DNA of 64,000 nt from Auanema rhodensis. Lineage: Eukaryota; Nematoda; Chromadorea; Rhabditida; Rhabditidae. The notes under the pieces are model-generated. The model had not been told where the DNA came from. It saw only the letters and a list, made by a program, of their open reading frames with translations, and made no database searches. The stretch covers positions 1 to 64,000 of the forward strand of contig OZ059894.1 of the NCBI GenBank assembly GCA_964057225.1, given 5' to 3'. Shown in pieces: positions 38,919 through 51,236 of the stretch. Both the position numbers and the translations under genes were made by a program. The first letter of the stretch is position 1; each line of letters starts with the position of its first letter.

Positions 38919-39758
38919 AACACCACCCATAACTCACCTCTTCTTTCTTCTTCCAATGTTGCATGCCAAATCCAAAAAATTAGATCAGAGGAGACAAAGT
39001 ACGATTATCGTTGTAAGAGAGCCCTCTGGTTCCGTGTACCAGTCTCTTGCCCGGATTTACCTTCTGACCCTTCTTCTTTACTGAAACTGGTCATTGAGAA
39101 ATCCAACGACACTACTTTGTCAACTCTCCTTAACACTAACCAAATAACCATTACACGTTGCATCCTTAAATCTAAATCCCCAGGCCCACTCATTATTACT
39201 TGTCCATCGGTTGAATTGCGGGATAAGATCATAACATCTATCAAAGCAAATAAGACTAAATGTTTCGAATCTTTATCTAAAACTTTTGTACGTCGCGACT
39301 ATCTTCCTTTTGAAATTCAACTGGAAAACAACCTTCGCGAGGAAGCAAAAGAAAAAAACAAAAACAACACTAAGTCTGTCTTTTTGGTACGAGATCTTCG
39401 ACTTATTGAAGTTTCCCGCAATCCAGCCGATCCTCCAAACCCTCAAGTAGCTCCCACTTCTTCTTGTAATCAAACTCCTAAAATACCATCTATTCCAAAC
39501 GTTCCATTACCAACACTCCATTCTCAAACTCTCACATCCCCAACTCTTTTTTCTAGCCCCCCTTGTAAATCTGGTAGAATGAGCCGGTCGAAGGAAAGAC
39601 AGAACCGCACGTCAAAAGACAAGCGTTCTTCTGTTAGCCCAAGACGTCGCAAAAATCCACCACGATCTGCAAAATTAACCACAGATCAAATTACCAGATC
39701 TGTTAGCATGAACAATACATCTCAACGTCTCACGTCTGACAAAATGTCCTTTCGTTAA
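38919..39758 (+). pseudogene. LINE E2 ORF1, 5'-truncated
   Basis: The frame is open from the first base of the insert to TAA at 39756-39758, about 279 codons, with no ATG at its head. The beginning is therefore missing. An N-terminal half of roughly 120 residues (with YDYRCKRALWFRVP and GPLIITCPSVELRDKI) could be an RRM-like RNA-binding fold: the alternation of strands and helices suits one but no diagnostic motif is certain. Next comes a charged segment (KCFESLSKTFVRRDYLPFE, LREEAKEKN), then a Ser/Pro/Arg-rich basic tail (SVSPRRRKNPPRS) ending MSFR-stop. Likely the LINE RNP RNA-binding protein. The best-preserved ORF1 in the window, but still incomplete. Confidence 0.8.
39744..39758 (+). promoter_or_regulatory. 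Candidate ORF1-to-ORF2 recoding/reinitiation site in E2
   Basis: The same 15 bases as at 29757-29771, ending ORF1. Here the upstream part of the ORF2 frame is closed by a TGA at 39709, so an upstream AUG for ORF2 is excluded and access to ORF2 must occur within 39712 to about 39810. Confidence 0.45.
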
Positions 39759-41840
39759 CACTGTCACGTCTTCAACCCCCCCTGTCTCACATCCTACCAG
39801 CCTCTCAGTTCAGTGTTTTAATGCACGTTCTATTCTTAACAAACTTCATATACTATCCCACGTTATTTCTTTATCCACTCCTGATATAATTGCAATATCA
39901 GAATCATGGCTTTTTCCTGAGTTCGATACCCACCTACTCCCATGTAAAGATACTTACACTATTTTTAGAGCCGATAGGTGTCTCTCACGTGGTGGTGGTG
40001 TTGTCCTCTATATTAAAAGTCATATCAAACCTTTTCTTCTTTCCTGTTCTTCTCCTCAATCTTCTATACAATTCATTAACTTACTCATACCTTCACTTAA
40101 TGCTGTTTTCTCACTCTGTTATCGTCCTCCAACAGCTTCTCATTCAGATTTCATTTCGTTTCTTTCTGATCTACGTAAACAAATTTCCAAACGATCGTTC
40201 TTCCTAACGGGCGATCTAAATTTTCCTAAAATCAACTGGGACCTCGGTATTTGCTCTCAACCATGCTCCTCTAGTAGATCTATTCTTCAATTTCTCAACG
40301 ATAGCTGTTCTCATCAGTTGGTAAAGTTCCCTACCAGAGGCAAGAGCATTCTTGATTATGTTATCACTGATAACATATCCAGTGTAGGCAACATATCCCG
40401 TTCTTCCCCCCTCGGCTCCTCGGATCACCATTCTGTGGTTTTCCAAATTGTTTCAGACTCTTTTCAGTTAGCTAATACAATCAGCTCTTCTAATACTTTG
40501 TCTCCGGTAGCATTACCTATGTTTTCTGATCGCAATTTTCAAGCTGCTGACTACAATCTCATCAATCATAGAATAGCCAAAATTGATTTCGCTAATCATC
40601 TCTCCGGTCTCACTCCTTTAGATTCTTACTCTGAACTTGTTCACATTCTTCACTCGGTCATTGATAGCTGCGTTCCCAAAAAACAAGAAAGAAGAAAAAA
40701 GAAGATTGACCGAGATATTTTAAAACTCTCATCTCATATAAAAAAACTCAGTTGTTCTTATCATCATCATGATGAATCCCGTCGTAAAAAACTTTCACAT
40801 TCTCTTGATAAACTTATCAAGAATAGATTGGCTTCGGAAGAGGAACGTATTGCCAACTATAATAATTCAAAACTTCTTTACCGCTTTTGCAGAACCCGTT
40901 TGGGTGGCAGCACTTCAGATATCCCAAATCTCAAAATAGATAATGATTCTGTTTCGTCTGATTCTGACAAAGCTTCTATCTTTGCTACTACCTTCTCTGT
41001 TCGCCCCCTTCCTATCTTTCTACCACATGCTCCTCATTCCTCTTCTTCTACTATTATCGACTTTATTGATGTCTCCCCTCTCAACGTTCACAAAATTCTC
41101 TGTCAGTTACCTCTTCGGGTATCAACATCCCCAGACGGAATCCCTTATTTCTTCCTAAAAAATTGTGCTTCTACTCTCTCTCAGCCTCTGGCCTTTGTTT
41201 TCCACAATCTACTTGTTTCCTCCTCTTGTCCTCCTGACTGGAAAACAGCTTGTATTCGTCCCGTTCATAAATCAGGACTTTCTTCTAACCCGGCTAATTA
41301 TCGTCCTATTTCTCTCACATCCAGTCTGTCTAAAGTTTTTGAACGTCTTTTGCGTTCACCTCTTCTTGACTTTGGTATTTCCTCCGGCTTTATTTCTCCT
41401 AATCAGTTTGCTTTTCTTCCAAAACGCAATACTGTATCGGCAATTCTTAGTAGTCATGTTCTCTGGAGATCTGCTGTAGACAAGAAAAAACCTGTTTATG
41501 TTGCCTTTATTGACTTTTCTAAGGCTTTTGATCTCATAAACCATTCCGTTCTGTTAGCTAAATTAAAATCAATTGGCATTGACGGCTGTATTCTCACTTT
41601 TCTCAAAAACTTCATTACTAATAGATCTTTCTCTGTATTAGTTAATTACTCTCTATCCGTCACAAATTCTTTGCCCTGTGGAGTTCCTCAGGGGACAGTA
41701 CTGGGTCCTCTTCTTTTTTTATTTTATATAAATGATATTACATCAAATTTACCTGATGATGTACATCCAACTCTTTATGCAGACGATCTTAAACTAAGCA
41801 GCACAAATCCGGTAAGTTTACAACTAGCTTTGAATATTCT

Positions 41841-41845
41841 AAAAA
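41841..41845 (+). other. Frameshift site in E2 ORF2 (A-run)
   Basis: Five A's between ATATTCT and CTGGT. The frame before it (AFIDF...LALNI) and the frame after it (NWC...VNTSKSK) are both conserved with E1 and are offset by one base. The downstream TGA at 41866 is a consequence. Confidence 0.85.
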
Positions 41846-42578
41846 CTGGTGTCTATCTAACGGTATGAAAGTTAATACTTCCAAATCCAAAGTTATGATT
41901 ATATCGAGTACCACTACACCAAGAACAAACACAATTTTCAAATTTGGAGACATTTCTTTAGCTACAGTATCATCATATAAAGATCTAGGTGTGTGTACAG
42001 ACTATAATCTCTCTTTTAACAGTCATATAGACAGAATTTCTAACATTGCTGCTCACAAATGTCGTGTTATTTTGCGTTGTTTTTACTCAAGATCACCAAC
42101 TTTGATGTTCAAACTTTTTTGCTGCTATATCCGACCGATTTTAGAATATGCTTCAGTTGTATGGTCTCCTCAGAATAACAAAGATAAAGCGCGCATTGAG
42201 TCTGTCCAAAAAAAGTTTTTAAACGCTATTTTTAAGAGAGCCGAAATAGCTTTGGATTACAAGAACCAGCTATTGTTTCTTGGAGCCGAGGAGCTAACGT
42301 TTAGAAGACTACTAATTGATCTCGTTTTTTATCATAATCAGATTACTAAAAATGTTCCAGAAAACAACCTTAACTTTTTTACTACCAAGCACTATGCTCA
42401 TTCACTACGTAGACATCTATGGAATGTTGAATACCCTGATCTTTGGAAGAGCGAAACAAGAACTGGAATAGAATACAGAGCTATTCAAATCTGGAACACA
42501 CTCCCTGAAAACATCGTTCAACTAAGAAACACTTCCAGCTTCAGAAAACATCTTTCTATTAATCTTAACAATATTTAA

Positions 42579-43073
42579 CCTTTCTCTGTTATTGTAACTT
42601 GAAATCTTGTTTATGTATATTCCTCTATTTACAAGCATTTAAGCCTCAAGCTATGTTAAAGTTAGACAGTTCCCTAGTTTACCTCTGAGACCTGTTACTA
42701 CGCATTTTATCCTATAGACATTAGTCATACGGATAGAACGATAGTTACCTCTTGCTGTCAGAACGGGCTTGACTCACATCAAGAGTTCCACCGTACCTGT
42801 CAGAATACTATAGAGGTCAGTGATCTACACTGAACAAATCAACTCTTCTTTATCAAACTAGAACTGATTCGAAACCTTAACAAACAAGTAGTGCTGCTCA
42901 CTATCATTGTAAAAGAAAATATGCTGAACCTGTCTCTTGTACATATATTTTTTTAGTCAATTATTACAAGTATGTTTGTATTGTAAGGTTCTTTTGAATA
43001 TCTGCAATTTTCCCGATTTATTAACTTTGTTTTCCGATTATAACCTGTGATTCGAACAATAAACCCGTTCAAA
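42579..43073 (+). other. LINE E2 3' UTR with conserved structured block (about 42685-42840)
   Basis: Shares with E1 the 25-base identical run (42710-42734), AGTTACCTC, AGAACGGGCTTG, CCACCGTACCT, GAGGTCAG and CTGAACAAA in order. ACCTC (42747-42751) can pair with GAGGT (42813-42817). The hairpin at 42817-42833 is TCAGTG/CACTGA, with a T-A pair where E1 has C-G. Sequence between this block and the last ~35 bp is not clearly conserved. Confidence 0.7.
43058..43063 (+). promoter_or_regulatory. AATAAA polyadenylation signal of E2
   Basis: Within TAACCTGTGATTCGAACAAT(AAAC), the 3'-terminal motif shared with E1. It lies 10 bp before the junction with no poly(A) following. Confidence 0.45.
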
Positions 43074-44425
43074 CGTGTACATTTAATTAGCATGAATTAA
43101 AGTTCACGTAAATTTCAAAGTCATGGTTACCATGCACCAATATCAATAAAAATTTGTTTTTAGACTAATATGGACATGGGGAATCTAATTTTGAAAACCG
43201 CATCTCTTTATCTTTCACGTGAAGCGAGTTACATACCAAGTGCACATCACGTGTACATTTAATTAGCATAAATTAAAGTTCACGTAAATTTCAAAGTCAT
43301 GGTTACCATGCACCAATATCAATAAAAATTTGTTTTTAGACTAATATGGACATGGGGAATCTAATTTTGAAAACCGCATCTCTTTATCTTTCACGTGAAG
43401 CGAGTTACATACCAAGTGCACATCACGTGTACATTTAATTAGCATAAATCAAAGTTCACGTAAATTTCAAAGTCATGGTTACCATGCACCAATATCAATA
43501 AAAAGTTGTTTTTAGACTAATATGGACATGGGGAATCTAATTTTGAAAACCGCATCTCTTTATCTTTCACGTGAAGCGAGTTACATACCAAGTGCACATC
43601 ACGTGTACATTTAATTAGCATAAATTAAAGTTCACGTAAATTTCAAAGTCATGGTTACCATGTACCAATATCAATACAAATTTGTTTTTAGACTAATATG
43701 GACATGGGGAATCTAATTTTGAAAACCGCATCTCTTTATCTTTCACGTGAAGCGAGTTACATACCAAGTGCACATCACGTGTACATTTAATTAGCATAAA
43801 TTAAAGTTCACGTAAATTTCAAAGTCATGGTTACCATGCACCAATATCAATAAAAATTTGTTTTTAGACTAATATGGACATGGGGAATCTAATTTTGAAA
43901 ACCGCATCTCTTTATCTTTCACGTGAAGCGAGTTACATACCAAGTGCACATCACGTGTACATTTAATTAGCATAAATTAAAGTTCACGTAAATTTCAAAG
44001 TCATGGTTACCATGCACCAATATCAATAAAAATTTGTTTTTAGACTAATATGGACATGGGGAATCTAATTTTGAAAACCGCATCTCTTTATCTTTCACGT
44101 GAAGCGAGTTACATACCAAGTGCACATCACGTGTACATTTAATTAGCATAAATTAAAGTTCACGTAAATTTCAAAGTCATGGTTACCATGAAGCAATATC
44201 AATAAAAATTCGTTTTTAGACTAATATGGACATGGGGAATCTAATTTTGAAAACCGCATCTCTTTATCTTTCACGTGAAGCGAGTTACATACCAAGTGCA
44301 CATCACGTGTACATTTAATTAGCATAAATTAAAGTTCACGTAAATTTCAAAGTCATGGTTACCATGAAGCAATATCAATAAAAATTTGTTTTTAGACTAA
44401 TATGGACATGGGGAATCTAATTTTG

Positions 44426-44446
44426 TTTTTTTTTGTTTTAATTTTG
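44426..44446. repeat. 21-bp T-rich insertion in a monomer
   Basis: T9-G-TTTTAATTTTG is inserted after AATTTTG. Its last part repeats the preceding TAATTTTG, and the following base is C instead of A. The homologous insertion at 48319-48340 is 22 bp with T10. Likely slippage duplication followed by T-run expansion, then copied with the 22-monomer unit. Confidence 0.85.
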
Positions 44447-47400
44447 CAAACCGCATCTCTTTATCTTTCACGTGAAGCGAGTTACATACCAAGTGCACAT
44501 CACGTGTACATTTAATTAGCATAAATTAAAGTTCACGTAAATTTCAAAGTCATGGTTACCATGAACCAATATCAATCAAAATTTGTTTTTAGACTAATAT
44601 GGACATGGGGAATCTAATTTTGAAAACCGCATCTCTTTATCTTTCACGTGAAGCGAGTTACATACCAAGTGCACATCACGTGTACATTTAATTAGCATAA
44701 ATTAAAGTTCACGTAAATTTCAAAGTCATGGTTACCATGAAGCAATATCAATAAAAATTTGTTTTTAGACTAATATGGACATGGGGAATCTAATTTTGAA
44801 AACTGCATCTCTTTATCTTTCACGTGAAGCGAGTTACATACCAAGTGCACATCACGTGTACATTTAATTAGCATAAATTAAAGTTCACGTAAATTTCAAA
44901 GTCATGGTTACCATGAACCAATATCAATAAAAATTTGTTTTTAGACTAATATGGACATGGGGAATCTAATTTTGAAAACCGCATCTCTTTATCTTTCACG
45001 TGAAGCGAGTTACATACCAAGTGCACATCACGTGTACATTTAATTAGCATGAATTAAAGTTCACGTAAATTTCAAAGTCATGGTTACCATGCACCAATAT
45101 CAATAAAAATTTGTTTTTAGACTAATATGGACATGGGGAATCTAATTTTGAAAACCGCATCTCTTTATCTTTCACGTGAAGCGAGTTACATACCAAGTGC
45201 ACATCACGTGTACATTTAATTAGCATAAATTAAAGTTCACGTAAATTTCAAAGTCATGGTTACCATGCACCAATATCAATAAAAATTTGTTTTTAGACTA
45301 ATATGGACATGGGGAATCTAATTTTGAAAACCGCATCTCTTTATCTTTCACGTGAAGCGAGTTACATACCAAGTGCACATCACGTGTACATTTAATTAGC
45401 ATAAATTAAAGTTCACGTAAATTTCAAAGTCATGGTTACCATGAAGCAATATCAATAAAAATTCGTTTTTAGACTAATATGGACATGGGGAATCTAATTT
45501 TGAAAACCGCATCTCTTTATCTTTCACGTGAAGCGAGTTACATACCAAGTGCACATCACGTGTACATTTAATTAGCATAAATTAAAGTTCACGTAAATTT
45601 CAAAGTCATGGTTACCATGAACCAATATCAATCAAAATTTGTTTTTAGACTAATATGGACATGGGGAATCTAATTTTGAAAACCGCATCTCTTTATCTTT
45701 CACGTGAAGCGAGTTACATACCAAGTGCACATCACGTGTACATTTAATTAGCATAAATTAAAGTTCACGTAAATTTCAAAGTCATGGTTACCATGAAGCA
45801 ATATCAATAAAAATTTGTTTTTAGACTAATATGGACATGGGGAATCTAATTTTGAAAACCGCATCTCTTTATCTTTCACGTGAAGCGAGTTACATACCAA
45901 GTGCACATCACGTGTACATTTAATTAGCATGAATTAAAGTTCACGTAAATTTCAAAGTCATGGTTACCATGCACCAATATCAATAAAAATTTGTTTTTAG
46001 ACTAATATGGACATGGGGAATCTAATTTTGAAAACCGCATCTCTTTATCTTTCACGTGAAGCGAGTTACATACCAAGTGCACATCACGTGTACATTTAAT
46101 TAGCATAAATTAAAGTTCACGTAAATTTCAAAGTCATGGTTACCATGCACCAATATCAATAAAAATTTGTTTTTAGACTAATATGGACATGGGGAATCTA
46201 ATTTTGAAAACCGCATCTCTTTATCTTCCACGTGAAGCGAGTTACATACCAAGTGCACATCACGTGTACATTTAATTAGCATAAATTAAAGTTCACGTAA
46301 ATATCAAAGTCATGGTTACCATGCACCAATATCAATAAAAAGTTGTTTTTAGACTAATATGGACATGGGGAATCTAATTTTGAAAACCGCAGCTCTTTAT
46401 CTTTCACGTGAAGCGAGTTACATACCAAGTGCACATCACGTGTACATTTAATTAGCATAAATTAAAGTTCACGTAAATTTCAAAGTCATGGTTACCATGA
46501 AGCAATATCAATAAAAATTTGTTTTTAGACTAATATGGACATGGGGAATCTAATTTTGAAAACCGCATCTCTTTATCTTTCGCGTGAAGCGAGTTACATA
46601 CCAAGTGCACATCACGTGTACATTTAATTAGCATAAATTAAAGTTCACGTAAATTTCAAAGTCATGGTTACCATAAACCAATATCAATAAAAATTTGTTT
46701 TTAGACTAATATGGACATGGGGAATCTAATTTTGAAAACCGCATCTCTTTATCTTTCACGTGAAGCGAGTTACATACCAAGTGCACATCACGTGTACATT
46801 TAATTAGCATAAATTAAAGTTCACGTAAATTTCAAAGTCATGGTTACCATGAAGCAATATCAATAAAAATTTGTTTTTAGACTAATATGGACATGGGGAA
46901 TCTAATTTTGAAAACCGCATCTCTTTATCTTTCACGTGAAGCGAGTTACATACCAAGTGCACATCACGTGTACATTTAATTAGCATAAATTAAAGTTCAC
47001 GTAAATTTCAAAGTCATGGTTACCATGAACCAATATCAATAAAAATTTGTTTTTAGACTAATATGGACATGGGGAATCTAATTTTGAAAACCGCATCTCT
47101 TTATCTTTCACGTGAAGCGAGTTACATACCAAGTGCACATCACGTGTACATTTAATTAGCATAAATTAAAGTTCACGTAAATTTCAAAGTCATGGTTACC
47201 ATGCACCAATATCAATAAAAATTTGTTTTTAGACTAATATGGACATGGGGAATCTAATTTTGAAAACCGCATCTCTTTATCTTTCACGTGAAGCGAGTTA
47301 CATACCAAGTGCACATCACGTGTACATTTAATTAGCATAAATTAAAGTTCACGTAAATTTCAAAGTCATGGTTACCATGAACCAATATCAATAAAAATTT

Positions 47401-48318
47401 GTTTTTAGACTAATATGGACATGGGGAATCTAATTTTGAAAACCGCATCTCTTTATCTTTCACGTGAAGCGAGTTACATACCAAGTGCACATCACGTGTA
47501 CATTTAATTAGCATAAATTAAAGTTCACGTAAATTTCAAAGTCATGGTTACCATGAACCAATATCAATAAAAATTTGTTTTTAGACTAATATGGACATGG
47601 GGAATCTAATTTTGAAAACCGCATCTCTTTATCTTTCACGTGAAGCGAGTTACATACCAAGTGCACATCACGTGTACATTTAATTAGCATAAATTAAAGT
47701 TCACGTAAATTTCAAAGTCATGGTTACCATGCACCAATATCAATAAAAATTTGTTTTTAGACTAATATGGACATGGAGAATCTAATTTTGAAAACCGCAT
47801 CTCTTCATCTTTCACGTGAAGCGAGTTACATACCAAGTGCACATCACGTGTACATTTAATTAGCATAAATTAAAGTTCACGTAAATTTCAAAGTCATGGT
47901 TACCATGCACCAATATCAATAAAAATTTGTTTTTAGACTAATATGGACATGGGGAATCTAATTTTGAAAACCGCATCTCTTTATCTTTCACGTGAAGCGA
48001 GTTACATACCAAGTGCACATCACGTGTACATTTAATTAGCATAAATTAAAGTTCACGTAAATTTCAAAGTCATGGTTACCATGCACCAATATCAATAAAA
48101 ATTTGTTTTTAGACTAATATGGACATGGGGAATCTAATTTTGAAAACCGCATCTCTTTATCTTTCACGTGAAGCGAGTTACATACCAAGTGCACATCACG
48201 TGTACATTTAATTAGCATAAATTAAAGTTCACGTAAATTTCAAAGTCATGGTTACCATGAAGCAATATCAATAAAAATTTGTTTTTAGACTAATATGGAC
48301 ATGGGGAATCTAATTTTG

Positions 48319-48340
48319 TTTTTTTTTTGTTTTAATTTTG
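48319..48340. repeat. 22-bp T-rich insertion in a monomer (second copy)
   Basis: Counterpart of the insertion at 44426 with one more T. It sits at the same place in the second copy of the 22-monomer unit. Confidence 0.85.
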
Positions 48341-51236
48341 CAAACCGCATCTCTTTATCTTTCACGTGAAGCGAGTTACATACCAAGTGCACATCACGTG
48401 TACATTTAATTAGCATAAATTAAAGTTCACGTAAATTTCAAAGTCATGGTTACCATGAACCAATATCAATCAAAATTTGTTTTTAGACTAATATGGACAT
48501 GGGGAATCTAATTTTGAAAACCGCATCTCTTTATCTTTCACGTGAAGCGAGTTACATACCAAGTGCACATCACGTGTACATTTAATTAGCATAAATTAAA
48601 GTTCACGTAAATTTCAAAGTCATGGTTACCATGAAGCAATATCAATAAAAATTTGTTTTTAGACTAATATGGACATGGGGAATCTAATTTTGAAAACTGC
48701 ATCTCTTTATCTTTCACGTGAAGCGAGTTACATACCAAGTGCACATCACGTGTACATTTAATTAGCATAAATTAAAGTTCACGTAAATTTCAAAGTCATG
48801 GTTACCATGAACCAATATCAATAAAAATTTGTTTTTAGACTAATATGGACATGGGGAATCTAATTTTGAAAACCGCATCTCTTTATCTTTCACGTGAAGC
48901 GAGTTACATACCAAGTGCACATCACGTGTACATTTAATTAGCATGAATTAAAGTTCACGTAAATTTCAAAGTCATGGTTACCATGCACCAATATCAATAA
49001 AAATTTGTTTTTAGACTAATATGGACATGGGGAATCTAATTTTGAAAACCGCATCTCTTTATCTTTCACGTGAAGCGAGTTACATACCAAGTGCACATCA
49101 CGTGTACATTTAATTAGCATAAATTAAAGTTCACGTAAATTTCAAAGTCATGGTTACCATGCACCAATATCAATAAAAATTTGTTTTTAGACTAATATGG
49201 ACATGGGGAATCTAATTTTGAAAACCGCATCTCTTTATCTTTCACGTGAAGCGAGTTACATACCAAGTGCACATCACGTGTACATTTAATTAGCATAAAT
49301 TAAAGTTCACGTAAATTTCAAAGTCATGGTTACCATGAAGCAATATCAATAAAAATTCGTTTTTAGACTAATATGGACATGGGGAATCTAATTTTGAAAA
49401 CCGCATCTCTTTATCTTTCACGTGAAGCGAGTTACATACCAAGTGCACATCACGTGTACATTTAATTAGCATAAATTAAAGTTCACGTAAATTTCAAAGT
49501 CATGGTTACCATGAACCAATATCAATCAAAATTTGTTTTTAGACTAATATGGACATGGGGAATCTAATTTTGAAAACCGCATCTCTTTATCTTTCACGTG
49601 AAGCGAGTTACATACCAAGTGCACATCACGTGTACATTTAATTAGCATAAATTAAAGTTCACGTAAATTTCAAAGTCATGGTTACCATGAAGCAATATCA
49701 ATAAAAATTTGTTTTTAGACTAATATGGACATGGGGAATCTAATTTTGAAAACCGCATCTCTTTATCTTTCACGTGAAGCGAGTTACATACCAAGTGCAC
49801 ATCACGTGTACATTTAATTAGCATGAATTAAAGTTCACGTAAATTTCAAAGTCATGGTTACCATGCACCAATATCAATAAAAATTTGTTTTTAGACTAAT
49901 ATGGACATGGGGAATCTAATTTTGAAAACCGCATCTCTTTATCTTTCACGTGAAGCGAGTTACATACCAAGTGCACATCACGTGTACATTTAATTAGCAT
50001 AAATTAAAGTTCACGTAAATTTCAAAGTCATGGTTACCATGCACCAATATCAATAAAAATTTGTTTTTAGACTAATATGGACATGGGGAATCTAATTTTG
50101 AAAACCGCATCTCTTTATCTTTCACGTGAAGCGAGTTACATACCAAGTGCACATCACGTGTACATTTAATTAGCATAAATTAAAGTTCACGTAAATATCA
50201 AAGTCATGGTTACCATGCACCAATATCAATAAAAAGTTGTTTTTAGACTAATATGGACATGGGGAATCTAATTTTGAAAACCGCAGCTCTTTATCTTTCA
50301 CGTGAAGCGAGTTACATACCAAGTGCACATCACGTGTACATTTAATTAGCATAAATTAAAGTTCACGTAAATTTCAAAGTCATGGTTACCATGCACCAAT
50401 ATCAATAAAAATTTGTTTTTAGACTAATATGGACATGGGGAATCTAATTTTGAAAACCGCATCTCTTTATCTTTCGCGTGAAGCGAGTTACATACCAAGT
50501 GCACATCACGTGTACATTTAATTAGCATAAATTAAAGTTCACGTAAATTTCAAAGTCATGGTTACCATAAACCAATATCAATAAAAATTTGTTTTTAGAC
50601 TAATATGGACATGGGGAATCTAATTTTGAAAACCGCATCTCTTTATCTTTCACGTGAAGCGAGTTACATACCAAGTGCACATCACGTGTACATTTAATTA
50701 GCATAAATTAAAGTTCACGTAAATTTCAAAGTCATGGTTACCATGAAGCAATATCAATAAAAATTTGTTTTTAGACTAATATGGACATGGGGAATCTAAT
50801 TTTGAAAACCGCATCTCTTTATCTTTCACGTGAAGCGAGTTACATACCAAGTGCACATCACGTGTACATTTAATTAGCATAAATTAAAGTTCACGTAAAT
50901 TTCAAAGTCATGGTTACCATGAACCAATATCAATAAAAATTTGTTTTTAGACTAATATGGACATGGGGAATCTAATTTTGAAAACCGCATCTCTTTATCT
51001 TTCACGTGAAGCGAGTTACATACCAAGTGCACATCACGTGTACATTTAATTAGCATAAATTAAAGTTCACGTAAATTTCAAAGTCATGGTTACCATGCAC
51101 CAATATCAATAAAAATTTGTTTTTAGACTAATATGGACATGGGGAATCTAATTTTGAAAACCGCATCTCTTTATCTTTCACGTGAAGCGAGTTACATACC
51201 AAGTGCACATCACGTGTACATTTAATTAGCATAAAT

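Larger units (their letters stand above)
39712..42578 (+). pseudogene. LINE E2 ORF2: APE endonuclease + reverse transcriptase, one frameshift
   Basis: The frame opens just after an in-frame TGA at 39709-39711 and has no ATG, TTG, GTG or CTG codon from the ORF1 stop until a TTG at 40318. It runs to TGA at 41866-41868; the rest continues in another frame from about 41843 to 42578. The endonuclease has FNARSILNK, ISESWL, RGGG, LCYRPP, TGDLNFPKINW, ILDYVITD and SSDH. The reverse transcriptase has NYRPISLT, AFIDFSKAFD, GVPQGTVLGP and YADD (41776-41787), then YKDLGV and YRAIQIWNTLP after the shift. The break lies in an A-run at 41841-41845. Alignment to E1 needs one more base there, so a single-base deletion, or an assembly error, is the simplest cause. 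As read, the product would lose the end of the RT domain and the C-terminus. Confidence 0.88.
38919..43073 (+). mobile_element. LINE (non-LTR retrotransposon) copy E2, 5'-truncated, related to E1
   Basis: Non-satellite insert of about 4155 bp with the same plan as E1: ORF1 part, ORF2 in the +1 frame, then a 3' UTR of ~495 bp. It retains ~300 bp more of ORF1 than E1. Its protein sequences are homologous to E1's but with many changes throughout, so it is a separate family or subfamily. The 3' end reads AACAATAAACCCGTTCAA with no poly(A). It sits inside one satellite monomer with a 3-bp (or 4-bp with microhomology) duplication. Its 3' junction falls at the same monomer base as that of E1, in the same orientation. 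One frameshift in ORF2 suggests this copy is inactive. Confidence 0.95.

Noticed and set aside
38836-39084. 82-codon plus-strand frame across the left junction of E2
   Set aside because: It starts in satellite and runs into E2 in a frame different from ORF1; not conserved with E1. A chance chimera.
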